A stretch of DNA of 64,000 nucleotides from Xestospongia muta. Its lineage: Eukaryota > Porifera > Demospongiae > Haplosclerida > Petrosiidae. The translations under genes and the position numbers were made by a program. The notes under the pieces are model-generated. The model was given only the letters and a program-made list of their open reading frames with translations. It ran no database searches and was not told where the DNA came from. The DNA is taken from assembly GCA_963693285.1 (NCBI GenBank), contig OY848919.1, forward strand, positions 11,775,461-11,839,460. The letters are read 5' to 3'. Numbering within the stretch: the stretch's first letter is position 1; each line of letters begins with the position of its first letter. Shown here piece after piece: positions 50,901 to 63,927 of the stretch.

Positions 50901-53081
50901 CATATATATGTATGTATACTTGAAACATCTTATGATTAACATGACTTTGTTGTGTAGTACTGATCTCGGCTTCCTTTTATGTCACTGGTTTTTAATTGAC
51001 AATTTGTGCATCTGGTTTGGGCTTGCTTCCTTATCAGGAAAATATGTCACAACAGTCATTTGTTTGATGATCTTACTAGTTTCTGAATTGCGCCACTATG
51101 TTCTGAATAGTGTTACAGTTCATACATGAACTATAGAGTACATACCGTAATAATTAGTTTGTTGTAAATTATATCTAATTTTAAGTGTTTCAGTGACTAT
51201 AAGAATTGTACTTCAATTATGATGTAAGTAATGATTACAACTAATAATGTAATCTCGTCTAATATTTAAACTTTTTTGGTAAATGAGAATTGTTGGGGAC
51301 TGTGTCCCCTTCAAAAATTCATGACGATTGCTGTCATAACAGTCTGTTATCAGCAGTACCAGTTAGATTATTTATATTTTGTTAGTCAACTGACATGCTG
51401 TGGGACAACAATGTGTGCATATCAGTAATTATATTCATAAAGTGTGGTGCAGGTATCGTGTTGTATGGTTTGAGTTTAGGTACTGGACAGAATGATTACG
51501 AGGCAAGTAGCTATGATCAAAGGCTGAATACATTTCTCTGAGTGTTTGTCAATTACGCTATTCCTATAATTTAAATTTTTTTTATATATTCACTGGTTAT
51601 AAAATGATACTAACATGTCTCCCGTGTTATAATAATATTGATTAAAAAATGCATCCCCTCTTCAAAAATAATGATAATTAAGTGCTTCTTGTTTGAATAC
51701 ATCATTAACATGTCAAATTATTATCTCATATCCTCTCTTATCAATACAACCAATATAATACTAATGTCTGTAATCAACTTGACTACAAAGACTGCCAAAC
51801 ACTTATATATTAACTCATCTATTAATTCGTTAATTCAATAATTTACGCTATTAGTTTACTCTTATCATATTTACTATCAACACACGGACTAGTAGTCTAG
51901 TTATCCATTCACCTTACACTTCACTGGTTCTAATGCTATAGTAGACATATAACATATATACATTTATGAATGTATTATTAACTACACAATATTTACTAGT
52001 GATATGGACTATACTGCAGCCGTCTAATGGTATAATGCAATGCAATATTTACTAGTGATATGGACTATATTGTAGTTGTGTAATGGTATCACTTACTCTT
52101 ACCAAGGAACACAAAATAACAATCCTTATTCAACTATTGTGCTTGCATAAGTATTATATAACCGAAATATGTTTCATAAAGACACTATACTAATAAGATA
52201 GCCTTTACATACAAGACTCTTCTCCCTCAATTCTCATGCTAACACTATGGTAGTAAATAGAGTGATTGGCTCTTGTCCAACTTGTCTAGTCATACTCTAC
52301 TCTGATTCGTAGCTTTTAACTCCACTTACATTTTATGTACATTCTATTACTATTGTATAGGTACCTCCAACAAAGGAAGGCTTCTTGTATAAAAGAGGAG
52401 GGTAAGATCTTTATATCTACCTGTCTGTTTGTCTGTCTGTCCATCAGTCCATTTCTATCTTTGTCTCTCTACTAATGAGCTTTACTTGAGTTAAACTATT
52501 CAATATAGCTAGTCCCTTCAATATGAGCCTATTCTTTACATTACTGCACTAGTTTGCTCATAATATTTTGATAATATTAGCATGCTTTTGTTAATTAGTT
52601 AAAATCCCTAGTTACTACTATGCTAGCCTTATTAAGTAATATTATATAAAACCCCTTAATTGAAGTAATGAATGAATTTGCTGCGTAAGATGAGGACCTT
52701 TTGTACAGTGCTAATGTAATTAATTCATTTTATTACCCTGTAATTCATACTTTACTTTTATAGGAGAAAGAATGATAAACCATGGCAGAAACGATGGGTT
52801 GTATTTGATGGTGAAGAACTCAAATATTTCAGAAGCAAAGGAGAAAAGGTATGAAATACTGAAATTTTAGAATGAGTCTGAGAGTATGAGTATGAGGTTA
52901 AATTATGTCTTCTGTTGTTACATTGTAGGAAATAGATGCTCGTAACAATGTGAAGTTATCAGAAATGATTGATGTGAAGAAGGTCACAGTTGATGTGAGT
53001 GAGATTGTCAGTACATATCTGATGCTTGCATATAAATTGTATATGATAAATATATTTAACACACTTTATTTGTATGGTAAT

Positions 53082-53155
<74 letters not shown>

Positions 53156-56100
53156 AGCCTGATCAGAATCATCGTTTTGACCTTGTAGTTATCAACAGAG
53201 TATTTCAATTTTATACTGATAATGAAGGTAAATTATATATTTACTGCTTATCAACATATCATATCTATCTCATACCTTTTAGGTGATGCACAGATGTGGA
53301 TTAATGTACTACATGCTGCTATTAGTAAATATAATGTAAGAGAAACATTTTTTTATATAACTCTCCTATATCCATAAATTTCACTTCTCTAACTAGCATC
53401 CATTATGCATCTTTTTTTTTATTTTTTTACATTAGCCATCAGAAGATCAAGTACTTTGCAAAGTAGGAGGTAACATGAATGCTCCTGATAAAGAAGGATT
53501 CATAATGAAACAAGGCCATGGACGATTTGCCGGGTTCAGACAAAGGTATTATTTGATAGCTAGATAGCTAGATGGATAAATGAATTAATAAATATAACCA
53601 ACCAATTAGTTGATGTCATAACCTTTTGTGTAATATTGTCATTGTTTACTCTGCACTTTTCCTGTCATTAAATTCTGATGTATTGTAAGGTCAACCTCAG
53701 TTCTAACCACTCAAACAGGAAGCGGTGTTGAACTTATATTGATTAGGTAGTCGTTGGGATGCTTTGTGGTTAACTACAATGTTTGATGTATAATGTGAAA
53801 GATGTGCCATGTGGTGTACCAATATTATCACAGCTATCATAGCAGTGATTATTATAAAAACATTGCTCACTTTGTATTGTATAGTCATCTTGTTCTAATG
53901 ACATTAACTCTCTCTCCCTCCAGATATGTTGCACTCAAAGGGTCAAAGTTCGCATACTATGACAACAAGGAGGTATTGTGTACATGTAACATGAGTCATA
54001 TGATTGTCGTGTGACTATTTACTATGGATGTACATGTGTATAATGTTATATGGACTTTAATAGTCATGTGATTATCAATACATTTCATACTTTATAGGAT
54101 TTTAATCAAGGGAAGCCTATACATGTTTTGGACATGCGTCTAGCAATGGTTAAACCAGAATCAAGTGGGCGGAGTCGATTCACAATCACCATGCCAAATC
54201 AACGATCTTATGTGTAAGTAATGGACTGATTCCAATTCTTCTCATTAAAACTGAGTCTGATTCCAGTATAGTTTTATTTTATGTTAATTGAGACTGATTC
54301 CAGTGTTTATATAGTCTCATTCTCATGTTACAATTATCACTTCAATTACCTCTCTGTTGATGGAGGTTTCTCTTCCTCTATAGGTTTCAAACCAATAATG
54401 ATGTAGAGAGAATGGAATGGATAGAGAAACTCAGTAATGCCATATTGACTGGACTAAATTTAGCACCTGAACAAAAGGAGGGAAAGAAAGGAGTTCGAGC
54501 AGCTGTAAGTAATGAATAATATTTAAATAATGTACTCCCTAATCACATCCATACTTTGTATTGTTTTATACATTGCATATTAAGTATATACAGATTGTTA
54601 TATTAATCATATGTATAAAATAAAAGCAGTACAGGAATGTAATTTTACAAATGTTAGTAGGGAGTATACTCTGTTAATGCTGAGAATAACCACTATTCCT
54701 GTAGTAGTCGTTTAGTCTAGTCTATATTGTAGTAGTCTGTGTTACTTAACATCATCTGAGATCACATTTCCACAGTGCACCTGGCGTAATGGCTCGACTA
54801 GTAACAGCTGGTCTTGTTATAGTACTGCTGTGTGTTTAGCAATTAACAGTAGTGGGTTTAGTCTTTTAAGTTGTGGTTTAGATAATAGTATTGTGGACAC
54901 GATAATAGAAACCTACCACCAAAACAAATACATTTAGTGACATCCAATAACATATCTTTGTAAGTTCTAAAGGTCAGAATTACAAGATATTCTTCGATAC
55001 AATAGCAAGTGTGTTGGTGCTAGGCAACTGACTATGATAAAGAGACCTGAGTGCTTGATAAAGAGACAACTGACTATATTAGTATCAACTAACCAATCGA
55101 TTGGTTTAGCATCAAGGGTACAATGACAGTGGGGGAGAGTTAACAGGTGTAGGTATATTAATTAAATCTATTCAGTTGGTGTTGATTCTGACAAGCATGA
55201 TAATGACTGCCTGTTAGGTCTTCAATGGGACTAGTTATTAAACATTGATTAATCACCATTGAGAAACAGTGCAAACATACGGTTATTAAATAGCAAATTA
55301 TTAAGTAGAGAAAATCATAGCAGCTGGATTTTTTGGCCATTACTAGAAGAAATATTTACATGTGCTAATTAATTAACATTATTTCTATAGGACATTTTGG
55401 CTCGAATCAGGAAGAATCCATCTAACAATTATTGTGCTGACTGCGGCAATGAAGGTAATAATGACTCTCAATTGTTACTAGTTTTTTACTTCATTTTTTC
55501 AATCCACTGATCTGATTACCACTACTATTATCTCTAGCCTATCAATTAGTTATTACCTATTCATTCACTTATCTATCTATTTATCTATCCATTCTTTATC
55601 TAGAGCCTTCATGGAGTGTTGTCAATAGAGGTATTATGGTGTGTATCGAGTGTTCTGGAGTTCACAGAGCAATGGGCGTTCATATATCAAAAGTCCGATC
55701 AGTTGAACTTGATGTGGAGATATGGACAGACAGTTTAATAGAGGTATGTCATAAATAAAAGGAGAAATAAATTAAAGGGCAAGCTATAATCACCTTAACA
55801 TCACATAGTTCTTTGAATGATTGGAGTTTGGTGACCCCAATTCAAAAGTCTAACAGTAAAAATCATCTGTATAAAAGCTACACAAACTAAACAAGAATTA
55901 ATTACATAAGAAAATGTCACTTTATTTCACCTTTTAAAAAATTATTCTAACTAAGTAACAGAAACTGTTGATGGATTCTTGTTTTGTATATTAGTTTAGT
56001 ATTATTAGTATCAGCTTACATTATATAGGGACTTTGTCCCATTCAAAAATTTTTGTTATTAAAAATAATAGTTATTAAAGAGACTCCACTGCACTATGCT

Positions 56101-59100
56101 GCAGATGGATAGAGGAAGTGTATTAACTAGTTTTATATGTTCTTGTCTGATAATCCTGTTGTGGGTCCTTTTAACTGCTGTATTAATTATATTCATAGTT
56201 TTAACAAGTTGTAATATTTACCATCATTCTTTTTGATGCTATAAATATATCATAACAAAGAAAGTATGGAGAGTTTATAGAGTACTGTAGTACTGTTAGT
56301 TTCCAATGCTAAATGCTTCAAGTGGTCATACACAACAACGCAATTAACGAGTAACAAATAAAATTAAACTGTGAACAATAAATGCTATTAAACTGTGATC
56401 ATTAACCACAGATGCATATAGCATCGACCAGTGCATTTCGTTAACCCTGACTACAATGGATATGACTAACGATGCTCAAAGCTATATAGCTTACTTCTCT
56501 GCCTATATTTCTAGTATTAGTATTATTAGTATTCCACTGACACAGTGCTAATTATACAATCTTTGTAGCTCTAGTCAATTTTTCACTGTTAAGTCATATT
56601 ATATAAGAACACTTAGAAAATGTAAGCAAATGTTTACAAATTAGTGGGACTTTCGTCCTTTCCAAAAATTTTTTTTTTATAAGTATAAGGAAGAACACCA
56701 CTACATTGAGCATGTGAAATGTGTAATGCTTTCAAGTCAATCTTTATATAGAGTATTGTGAGACACATTATTGTGGGTCTGATGACAACTATATTCATAG
56801 CTATTCTAACACCCCACAATACTTGTAATGCAGCTCTACATTGTATCTCTACATATCAGTTTGTCATTCCTATATTCAATTTGAAAACTCACCTATAACA
56901 ATTTGGAATGAAGTGGTATTTTCCTAAACAATGTTAGTATTAATTAGCTTGAAGCTTTATATCCTTACATTAGTTAGCATGATACATAAGTGACAAACAG
57001 AGAGCACTGCATATTGTTGTCTTGCTTGGTTTTTAGCAATATAGTTAAATTTAGTAGCAATAGCACATAAGCTGTTTAACCAACTGTTTTTATGAACCAG
57101 CACTGAAATAATTAATTGTTTTTATGTACAGCACTAGGACTTGCGTCCTTTTCAAAAATTTTGAATTTACTTTGGAGACTATTATTATAGCTGTTAAAGG
57201 TCCTCACATATTTTGTGAGGTAAAGTACATGCTTATATACTGTGTTATTATGTGAACTGTTGTGGGTCCACTAAAATTGTCCAGTTATAATCATATTCAT
57301 GGCTTAAGACACCCACCTGCTAGAAGTAAAATTACCTCATATAATTCATGTTTCGATTCTAATCTTCTCCTACTAACTTCACTTAAAGAATGAGAATCTT
57401 GAATGTACTTTGATTATAAGTTCAGTTATTGTAATTCCTATAGAGTAAACCAAATAGTTGTTAGTGACATAGAAAGCCTATCTAATTTCATTCTTTTAAT
57501 TCCAAAAAAGTTTTGTTCTCTCAGAGATGGGCAACCACATAATTTATAGGACAAAAAGAACTATAAATATAATACAATTACCATTCAAAACATTTTATAC
57601 ATTTAAATTTTAAAAAATTGTTTACAATGAAATAACAAATAGGATAACATCAAATAAACAAATTACACAAACAAAAATGAAAACAAGAAATCTGCAATTT
57701 TTATATTTAATATATTCCTTATTTATTTAGGACATTGTTGTCCTTTTCAAAAATTCTATCTTTCTGAGCAATTGCATTCTGCTATCAATCTCTTACTCAT
57801 AGAATGTAAATTTTATACTATCATGTCAAGCATGCTTTTGTGGGCTCTGTCATAACTATATTCATAGTGGTTCCTTAGTTAAATTCATTCAATTGGTACC
57901 AAGGCACTGCAGACTACATCTTTGTGTGCTTGTTACAAATGGAAACAACCAGTAACCACTAAGTTGAGTTGAGATGAATTGAGTTGGGAAACTCAAAAAA
58001 ACTTTGTGAAATTTATAGCTTCTTTAAACTCTCCAATTTTAAAACTAGACAAAAATTAATGCCTCTACTAAATTAGAATATTTTTTACAACGATCTAATC
58101 TTTTTTCTAGTCTCATTATTATGACATAAATCTAAAACATTTTTATGAAATAATTTTAATTGCCCTCGAACATTTTGCAGGAAATATTCTGAACAACAAA
58201 CAATTAAAAGCACTAATAATAATATTATTATTGTAAGAGCCACATACAATAGTACAGAACACAAAATCTTCATTCACAAGTCAGTATAATATCTCCTTCA
58301 ATGCCTCTACTAAAGATACTTTCCTACTCTTCATAGGAACAATGAACACATTCTACAATAGTGTCCACTGACTCTTCCCATTCTTTTCTCATAGCAACAG
58401 CATATCTGTCCTTTTTGTTCTGTGGCTTTGTTTTACAGTAGTTTAATTAACGTAGATGACTTCATTAGTATTTGAATTAAACAATTAATTAAATTAATAG
58501 GACATTTGCCCTTCCAAAAATTTTATATTATTTTGGCGGTGGTATGACACCTCTTCATGCCAGCAGCAGTATATGTATGTAACTGCATCTCTCCCTGTCT
58601 CTATACTTTATACTGTATTATTAGGCAAGCTCTTGTGGGTCCCTAATCTGTTAACTATAATAATTTTATTTATAATTATATTCATAGTAGCAGTATAATT
58701 AGGATCACGGCATCTACTAGTTTTAATGATTGGTAAATTTAACTCTATTTGTCATGCAATCCTTTATCCCAATAAATTAACGTATATAATAGTGAATTGA
58801 GTATTATACATACACAATACAATACATAATATGTATGTATAATGTATAAGTACTGTACTCAAAGTGTTGTATTGTAAAAGGACTTTCGTCCTCTCCAAAA
58901 ATTATTTAAAAATCACTTATTCTAATATGTTAGTTTAAACTGCACGTTTAAAATTAATAGTTTATGTAATAGCATAGTCCATCCTCCTCTTGAGGGACAG
59001 GAACTCCAATTTATAACAGTATTCATACCCTAGTCTGCCTCATACTTAGATGTATAAATTATTCATACTAGGCCACTAACTTCTCTCTTTTTCTCTCACA

Positions 59101-61176
59101 GCTGTTCACATCCATTGGTAATAACAATGCTAGAAAATTCTGGGAATGTCACTTTACAGGAGAGAGGATCCCAGTAGACTGTCCTCGAGAAATACGCGAG
59201 AGTTTTATTCGCTCAAAGTACGAGAGTAAAGCGTGGATACCTCGTACTACAAGAGATAGTCAAGAAGTTCTTAATAAGGTGGGTGTGATCTTAGTCTGAT
59301 CATATGACTGTCATGTGATATATAGGCTCTTTGTGTTGCTGTTGCATATGATGACTTGATGAGGACAACAGAGCTACTTGTAATGGGGGCTGATGTAAGG
59401 ATAATACACACACGTTTCTTTGTATTTTGTTATTAACTTGTCTTTATTCCATCAATCCATGATCTGTTTTTTCTCTAATAATTATTAATAATCATATGAT
59501 GACCGCATTTCTTTATCTATGCAGCCTTGTTATCAAAATCCAGATGTTGATCAAGAAATTAATACTCGTTAGTCATCATAGTATTACCAAATGTATTGAT
59601 ATTTTCTTTATTGTTTTTTTTTATTAGCTCTGGCTATTGCTAAAGCTAACCACAAAACACTACAAGTAGAATTATTAGAACAAAATGGAGCATTAATTGA
59701 AGCAATAATGGATGATGTAAGTAAAATGGATATATGAAACTAACAAATGGATGAATAGGCTAGATTAACAAAGTAGTTGATAATTTTAATTGTTAATTTT
59801 CTTTATTAGGTATCTTTAATGTCCATTAACAAAAAAGGGTACTTACATAAAACCGGTTCTGATCGTCAGGGATGGAAAAGGAGATACTGTACTTTAGATA
59901 ATTACAGAGGTTTAGAGTACTTTAAATCAGAAACAGTACGTTGACAGATGTACTGACACTTAAATATTTATTAACTCCACCCACTAGGATTTAGAAATTC
60001 TCGGGAGTATCAAATGTGACGAGATACTAGGTGTTAGTCAATGTGAAGAGGAGGGTGGAGCTAAAGACTCACGGTATTGTTTTGAGATCATCACTAACGG
60101 ACGAGCTTACCTATTTGGAGCTGATAGTGAACCTGAAATGAATGATTGGATTAGCACAATTAAACAGGCAAGTATTATATTATTTGTGTCCATTAATCAA
60201 TGTCTGTTGACTCTCTTATTTATTCATGATATCCTTTTTATAATCCATTATTCATATTCATCTACTCAACCATGTATACCAATTTTTCTATTTATTTATT
60301 TATATATTGATATATAAATATATCCCCCAATAATTGTGCATGTATTGTACATCTATACATTCCTATTGCTTGCTATGTATTACTATATCGTACATCTATA
60401 CATTCCTATTGTGCATACATATATACATTTATCTTTCCATTCATTAGATTATACCTAAAGATGCTGCTGATAAATTGGTAAGTTTGCAAAAAATTTTGCG
60501 TGACACAGAGTCCATTTTTATCTTCTACGTAGGGTTATGATAAGGTTGGTTATCTCAGAAAAAAGGCACCTCAAAATGTGGTAAGTTCCTCTGGTATAAC
60601 AGCAAGGAAGATAAATATAGATGTTCTTTTTTAATGAATGGTTCTCTAAGTTTGAACTGAAGCCTTTTATGCAAGACTGAATAATAATAAACTATAAGAG
60701 ATAAAGATGGAGTATTATGTTTGTAACAGACATCTCATGCTATGAAGACTATTTAAAATAGTTTAATACTTATATGGTTTCTGTCCTACTATTAAGTAGA
60801 ATGTATTATTCTAGAACACACAGTCTATTAGTACATTTGGGCAGTCCAATGTCAAAGCACATAGTTTATTAGTACTGTAATAGGATAATAAGATAATTTC
60901 AATCCAATACTAATGGTGTCCTCTTATTTTACTAATGTACATTCAAATGGATAGACAACATAAATGTTTATCATTATGTTTTATTTCTAGACTTGGAAAA
61001 GACGTTGGTTTGCATTAAAGAACAGAACACTTACCTATTTTAAAAATGACAAAGAAGAGATTGCATCGATTGATTTAAGGACAGTTACCGAATTGCGTGG
61101 ACCTGAACATGGTGGTAGTTTTGAAGGACAGTGCTCTTTTCAAATTGTTACTCCGGAAAGGTACTTCTCCCTCTCC

Positions 61177-61232
<56 letters not shown>

Positions 61233-63748
61233 ACTATTATTACTATTATTTGCTTTATAATAGAACATATACACTTCGAGCAGACACACCCACAGAAGCA
61301 GATTCATGGATGCAAGCACTAAAGAACACTCAGGTAAATAACAAACAACACAAAAATGAAATGCTATTTCTTAATTTATTATTATAATAGGCAACTATAC
61401 CATTATCAAAACACGAACTTACAGGGAGTGGTATACCTATTATAGTACACAAGTGTTTGCAATTTGTTGAAACATATGGTAAGAAAAGTTATACTATTAA
61501 ATTGTCGTATTACATGTCAGTATATACCAATACAATATTACTAGTGCATTTTTAGTATATTACTAGTATATTTATATATATTAGTATATTAATAGTATAT
61601 TTTATTAAGTTAGTATATATAATTTATACAAGTGTATACAAAAAGCTTATATCTACATGTATACATAATAGATCAATGGCCAGATAATTGTAACATTGTT
61701 ATTAACTGTGTTTTAGTAATTATGTTTCCCTTCATCTTATTATTATTATTTGAGTCTATTAAAACAAGAATTAACATACAACATTGTTGATAACCAATCA
61801 ATTTGACTAGTATAGGCTAATGTTCCAGCCTTCCAGAAGTTTTTCAGCAACACCTTTAAATTGTAAACTTTTCTTTTCAATGTAATAACAACAGAACTAC
61901 TTGTTATGATTTTGTTAAGATACTTGCCACATTTACCAAACTTGTAGAGACTATTATGATTTTATTATTACTTGATACTTGTGTACCTGTAGAGTTTTAT
62001 GATATCATTATCTCACATTAGGTCTTCAAACTGAAGGTCTCTATCGGAAAAGTGGAGAACGTGCCAAGATTCGTAAGCTTCTCTTAGCCTTCAACCAAGA
62101 TCCTAAAGGTGTTATGATCGATCAAGACCAGTACACTGTGCATGATGTTACAGGGGTTCTGAAACAGTTTTTTCAAACTTTACCAGACCCCTTGTTCACA
62201 CATCATCTCTATTATCCCTTCATTGATGCTGCAAGTAAGTAATTAATAATGACAACTCATACATACATACATACATACATACATTCATACACACATACAT
62301 TCATACATGAACATCATTTGACCTTTCCCTGTTATGTCTGTTAATACATTACTTCACTAACCCACCTATCCATTTATCATCCAGGTGTTTACACACACAC
62401 ATTTGACACTTTTAAGATAATTTTTTTGAGTATCAAAATTATATAATAATGTATTATCTCCATTTTATTATATTAGGTATGACAGATCATGAAGATCAAA
62501 TGTATCAGTTACAATCACTTATTGAACAATTGCCTGATGTCAACAGAGAAACTTTAAAGAAACTCACTGGACATTTACTGAAGTAAAAAAAAAGATGGAT
62601 TGATAAATAAAGGAGAAGATTAGGGATTGGATGGATGAATAGTTGGAAGGACAGGCTTATTATGGATAGATAAAATCTTATAGAATATTATTCAAATCCT
62701 GATTCCTATTCCAGAGTAATCCAGAATGAGTCTGAAAACAAAATGAGTCAATCAAATATTATCAGTCTATTTGGACCTACTCTAATGACAGTAGACAGTG
62801 ATCCCGTAAGTAAACAAACTATTATTTTTATATCAATTATTACATATTTGACTCCACCCCTTACTCCACCCACTGTAGATATCATTTGAGGATGCTCGTG
62901 CCCAATATGCCTGTATAAATCACATGTTGAATTATTATAAGTGGCTATTTAGTGTTGATGATAATGAAGAAAAGAAGGAAGAAGTAAGATACTACTTTGA
63001 GATAGTCAAGAGATTATTAGAGATAAAATGAGATTCAATATAGTTAGAGATAACATGAGACTCAAGATATCTCTAGCTAAGTGTGGTGTAGCAATCCTCA
63101 TGTAAACAAGCCATAATGTAATTTTATGTGCTTGACTTCATGTAGAGATTGCTACATCTCTTGGTTGTATAATTTTTGTCATCACTGCATTCTCTTTCAT
63201 CAAATGATTTTTTATGTTAATTCTTAGGCAATGCATACTGCTATGTTGAAGATACAGGCAGCACAACAGCAACACAAAGTACACCAGCATCTATCTCTCC
63301 ATCCATTCACTTACTTGTTTATGCCAACATTGCATTACTAACTTGTCCTTCCTCAGGTGTCTACCATGCTAAACTCTGCCACTAGTTTCCTAGTCTCTAT
63401 CTATATCAATAACAAAGAAGGTGGTACATGTAGTATGAAGGTTACTGTGACAACAACAGCTGCAGAAGTTGTCGAGTTTGTTACAACAACTAAGAGCTTA
63501 CCCCAGAGGAATTATGCTTTATTCTTAGTGTTAGGGGATGCTGAGTCAGGTAACAATTATATATAATGTTATTGTTTAGTTGCCATGGATACACTATTGA
63601 TATTTATTGTTTTAATAGAGCGGCCTCTTCACTCGTTGGAACATATTTTAGCAGTTCAGAAACCAGATTCTTATCTCTGTATTAAACCAAACACCTTTGC
63701 TGATAAACTATTACATTATGTAAGTGTTAAGTCCAGATCTGACTGCTT

Positions 63749-63803
<55 letters not shown>

Positions 63804-63927
63804 GCACACACAGGATGATGCTTACAAAGGTCAATGTATACAATTACATGTACAAGAGAAGAAGAAATGGAGAAAATGTCCTTGTTGTGTTAGAGATAAT
63901 TCATTTGTTATCTATAAAGACTCCAAA
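38907..63927 (+). CDS. ARAP: ARAP-type ArfGAP/RhoGAP protein, 36 exons, C-terminus beyond right edge
   Basis: Phosphoinositide-regulated GTPase-activating protein for Arf and Rho GTPases, acting on actin and membrane traffic. Exons: 38907-41282, 42848-43030, 43783-43868, 43964-43985, 44304-44342, 48393-48950, 52361-52401, 52764-52848, 52929-52994, 53158-53227, 53283-53335, 53436-53545, 53924-53972, 54098-54213, 54384-54504, 55391-55454, 55604-55743, 59102-59278, 59326-59394, 59525-59567, 59628-59716, 59810-59935, 59988-60167, 60448-60477, 60533-60580, 60991-61160, 61264-61333, 61391-61478, 62022-62234, 62477-62582, 62715-62805, 62879-62983, 63228-63278, 63357-63549, 63619-63719, 63814-63927; phases fit, 2081 codons. 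Domains in ARAP order: SAM (residues 1-65), proline-rich linker, PH1 (EGFLYKRGG), PH2 (KEGFIMKQG), ArfGAP zinc finger (CADC, 16 residues, CIEC, then HRAMGVH with arginine), ankyrin, PH3, PH4, RhoGAP (GLYRKSG arginine finger), RA, start of last PH. Joining the SAM exon to the rest relies on splice phase and domain order. Confidence 0.9.
40222..40785 (+). repeat. Coding minisatellite: six SH3-ligand repeats in ARAP
   Basis: Six tandem copies, about 90-96 bp each, inside the first ARAP exon. Each encodes [20 protein letters not shown] followed by a short P/L stretch and ITEED. The PPIPPR core fits class II SH3 ligand motifs (PxxPxR). The last three copies replace RST by RFT. Unit number differs little at DNA level between copies, pointing to recent expansion. 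Confidence 0.9.
42241..42778. mobile_element. hAT-type MITE with 8-bp target-site duplication
   Basis: Element 42249-42770 (522 bp) is flanked by a perfect direct repeat ATAGTGTA (42241-42248 and 42771-42778). Ends are inverted repeats: CAGGCCTGGGGTTGATTA on the left, CAGACCTGGGGGCGATTA when the right end is read inward. CAG-starting termini and an 8-bp duplication are hAT hallmarks. The interior is GATTA/GATTATGATTAC low complexity with no open frame. The left 56 bp, including the terminal repeat, is tandemly triplicated (starts 42249, 42305, 42361). Confidence 0.85.
43173..43354 (+). repeat. Tandem repeat, about 57-69 bp, three units
   Basis: Units starting ACATACT at 43173, 43230 and 43299 share ACTATG.CA.AATACT.TAA and CACAGTGTTCTATTGTACTT. 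In an ARAP intron. Confidence 0.8.
45033..45068. repeat. Perfect 10-bp-arm hairpin
   Basis: TTAACCCTCA (45033-45042) and TGAGGGTTAA (45059-45068) are exact reverse complements around a 16-bp loop. The downstream TGTCTGTCTATCTGTTAAC has an inverted, decayed counterpart with the same flanks near 46090-46175, so this may be the end of a dispersed element. Confidence 0.6.
46934..47237. repeat. Long fold-back element (MITE-like) in ARAP intron
   Basis: About 300 bp that is nearly palindromic: TTATGCTGTTAAG..AT, AAGGTCT, CAATGAAAAATGGACTACTAG, AGTTAATAATCA and AAAATGAACTGA on the left recur reverse-complemented on the right, around a central (TA)n at about 47097-47110. No open frame. Confidence 0.8.
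47375..47520. repeat. Inverted repeat with 33-bp arms
   Basis: Left arm 47375-47407 (TTTCTTCACACGATATAG...AACATGTGTTACC) and right arm 47488-47520 (GGTAACACATGTTGG... TGTGAAGAAA) pair with few mismatches across an 80-bp spacer. Confidence 0.75.
50454..50608 (+). repeat. GGAC-hairpin element, copy 1
   Basis: Degenerate copy: AGGGCATGACACCCT start, CCTTTTCAAAAATTTT, then TTGTTGTGGGTTATAAT and ATTCATAG at the 3' end. Family described under findings. Confidence 0.65.
51295..51439 (+). repeat. GGAC-hairpin element, copy 2
   Basis: GGGGACTGTGTCCCC stem, CTTCAAAAATTC, TGTGGGACA, ending AATTATATTCATA. Confidence 0.7.
53084..53154 (+). repeat. (CT)n tract at ARAP splice acceptor
   Basis: About 70 bp of CT with three TTTC interruptions runs into the AG of the PH1 exon at 53158, so the microsatellite is the polypyrimidine tract. 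Confidence 0.9.
56028..56198 (+). repeat. GGAC-hairpin element, copy 3
   Basis: GGGACTTTGTCCC, ATTCAAAAATTTTTG, GTTGTGGGTCC, ending AATTATATTCATAG. Confidence 0.8.
56646..56800 (+). repeat. GGAC-hairpin element, copy 4
   Basis: GGGACTTTCGTCCT, TTCCAAAAATTTTT, ATTGTGGGTCTG, ending ACTATATTCATAG. Confidence 0.8.
57136..57302 (+). repeat. GGAC-hairpin element, copy 5
   Basis: AGGACTTGCGTCCT, TTTCAAAAATTTTG, GTTGTGGGTCC, ending ATCATATTCATGG. It contains an extra internal hairpin CCTCACATATTTTGTGAGG. Confidence 0.8.
57729..57867 (+). repeat. GGAC-hairpin element, copy 6
   Basis: AGGACATTGTTGTCCT (six-pair stem), TTTCAAAAATTC, TTTTGTGGGCTC, ending ACTATATTCATAG. Confidence 0.8.
58499..58687 (+). 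repeat. GGAC-hairpin element, copy 7
   Basis: AGGACATTTGCCCT (stem with one mismatch), TCCAAAAATTTTAT, CTTGTGGGTCCC, ending AATTATATTCATAG. Confidence 0.75.
58879..59037 (+). repeat. GGAC-hairpin element, copy 8
   Basis: AGGACTTTCGTCCT, CTCCAAAAATTATT, degenerate middle, ending ACAGTATTCATA. It stops about 60 bp before the ArfGAP-region exon at 59102. Confidence 0.7.
61180..61226 (+). repeat. (CT)n in short ARAP intron
   Basis: About 23 CT units inside the 103-bp intron 61161-61263 between two PH4 exons. It lies near the donor, about 35 bp from the acceptor. Confidence 0.9.
63752..63799 (+). repeat. (CT)n in short ARAP intron
   Basis: About 24 CT units fill half of the 94-bp intron 63720-63813, just upstream of the acceptor GCATGCACACACAG. 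Confidence 0.9.

Noticed and set aside
56640..56800. Hammerhead ribozyme (CTGATGA near the GGAC element end)
   Set aside because: CTGATGA occurs in only one of eight copies and the GAAA and stem partners are missing.
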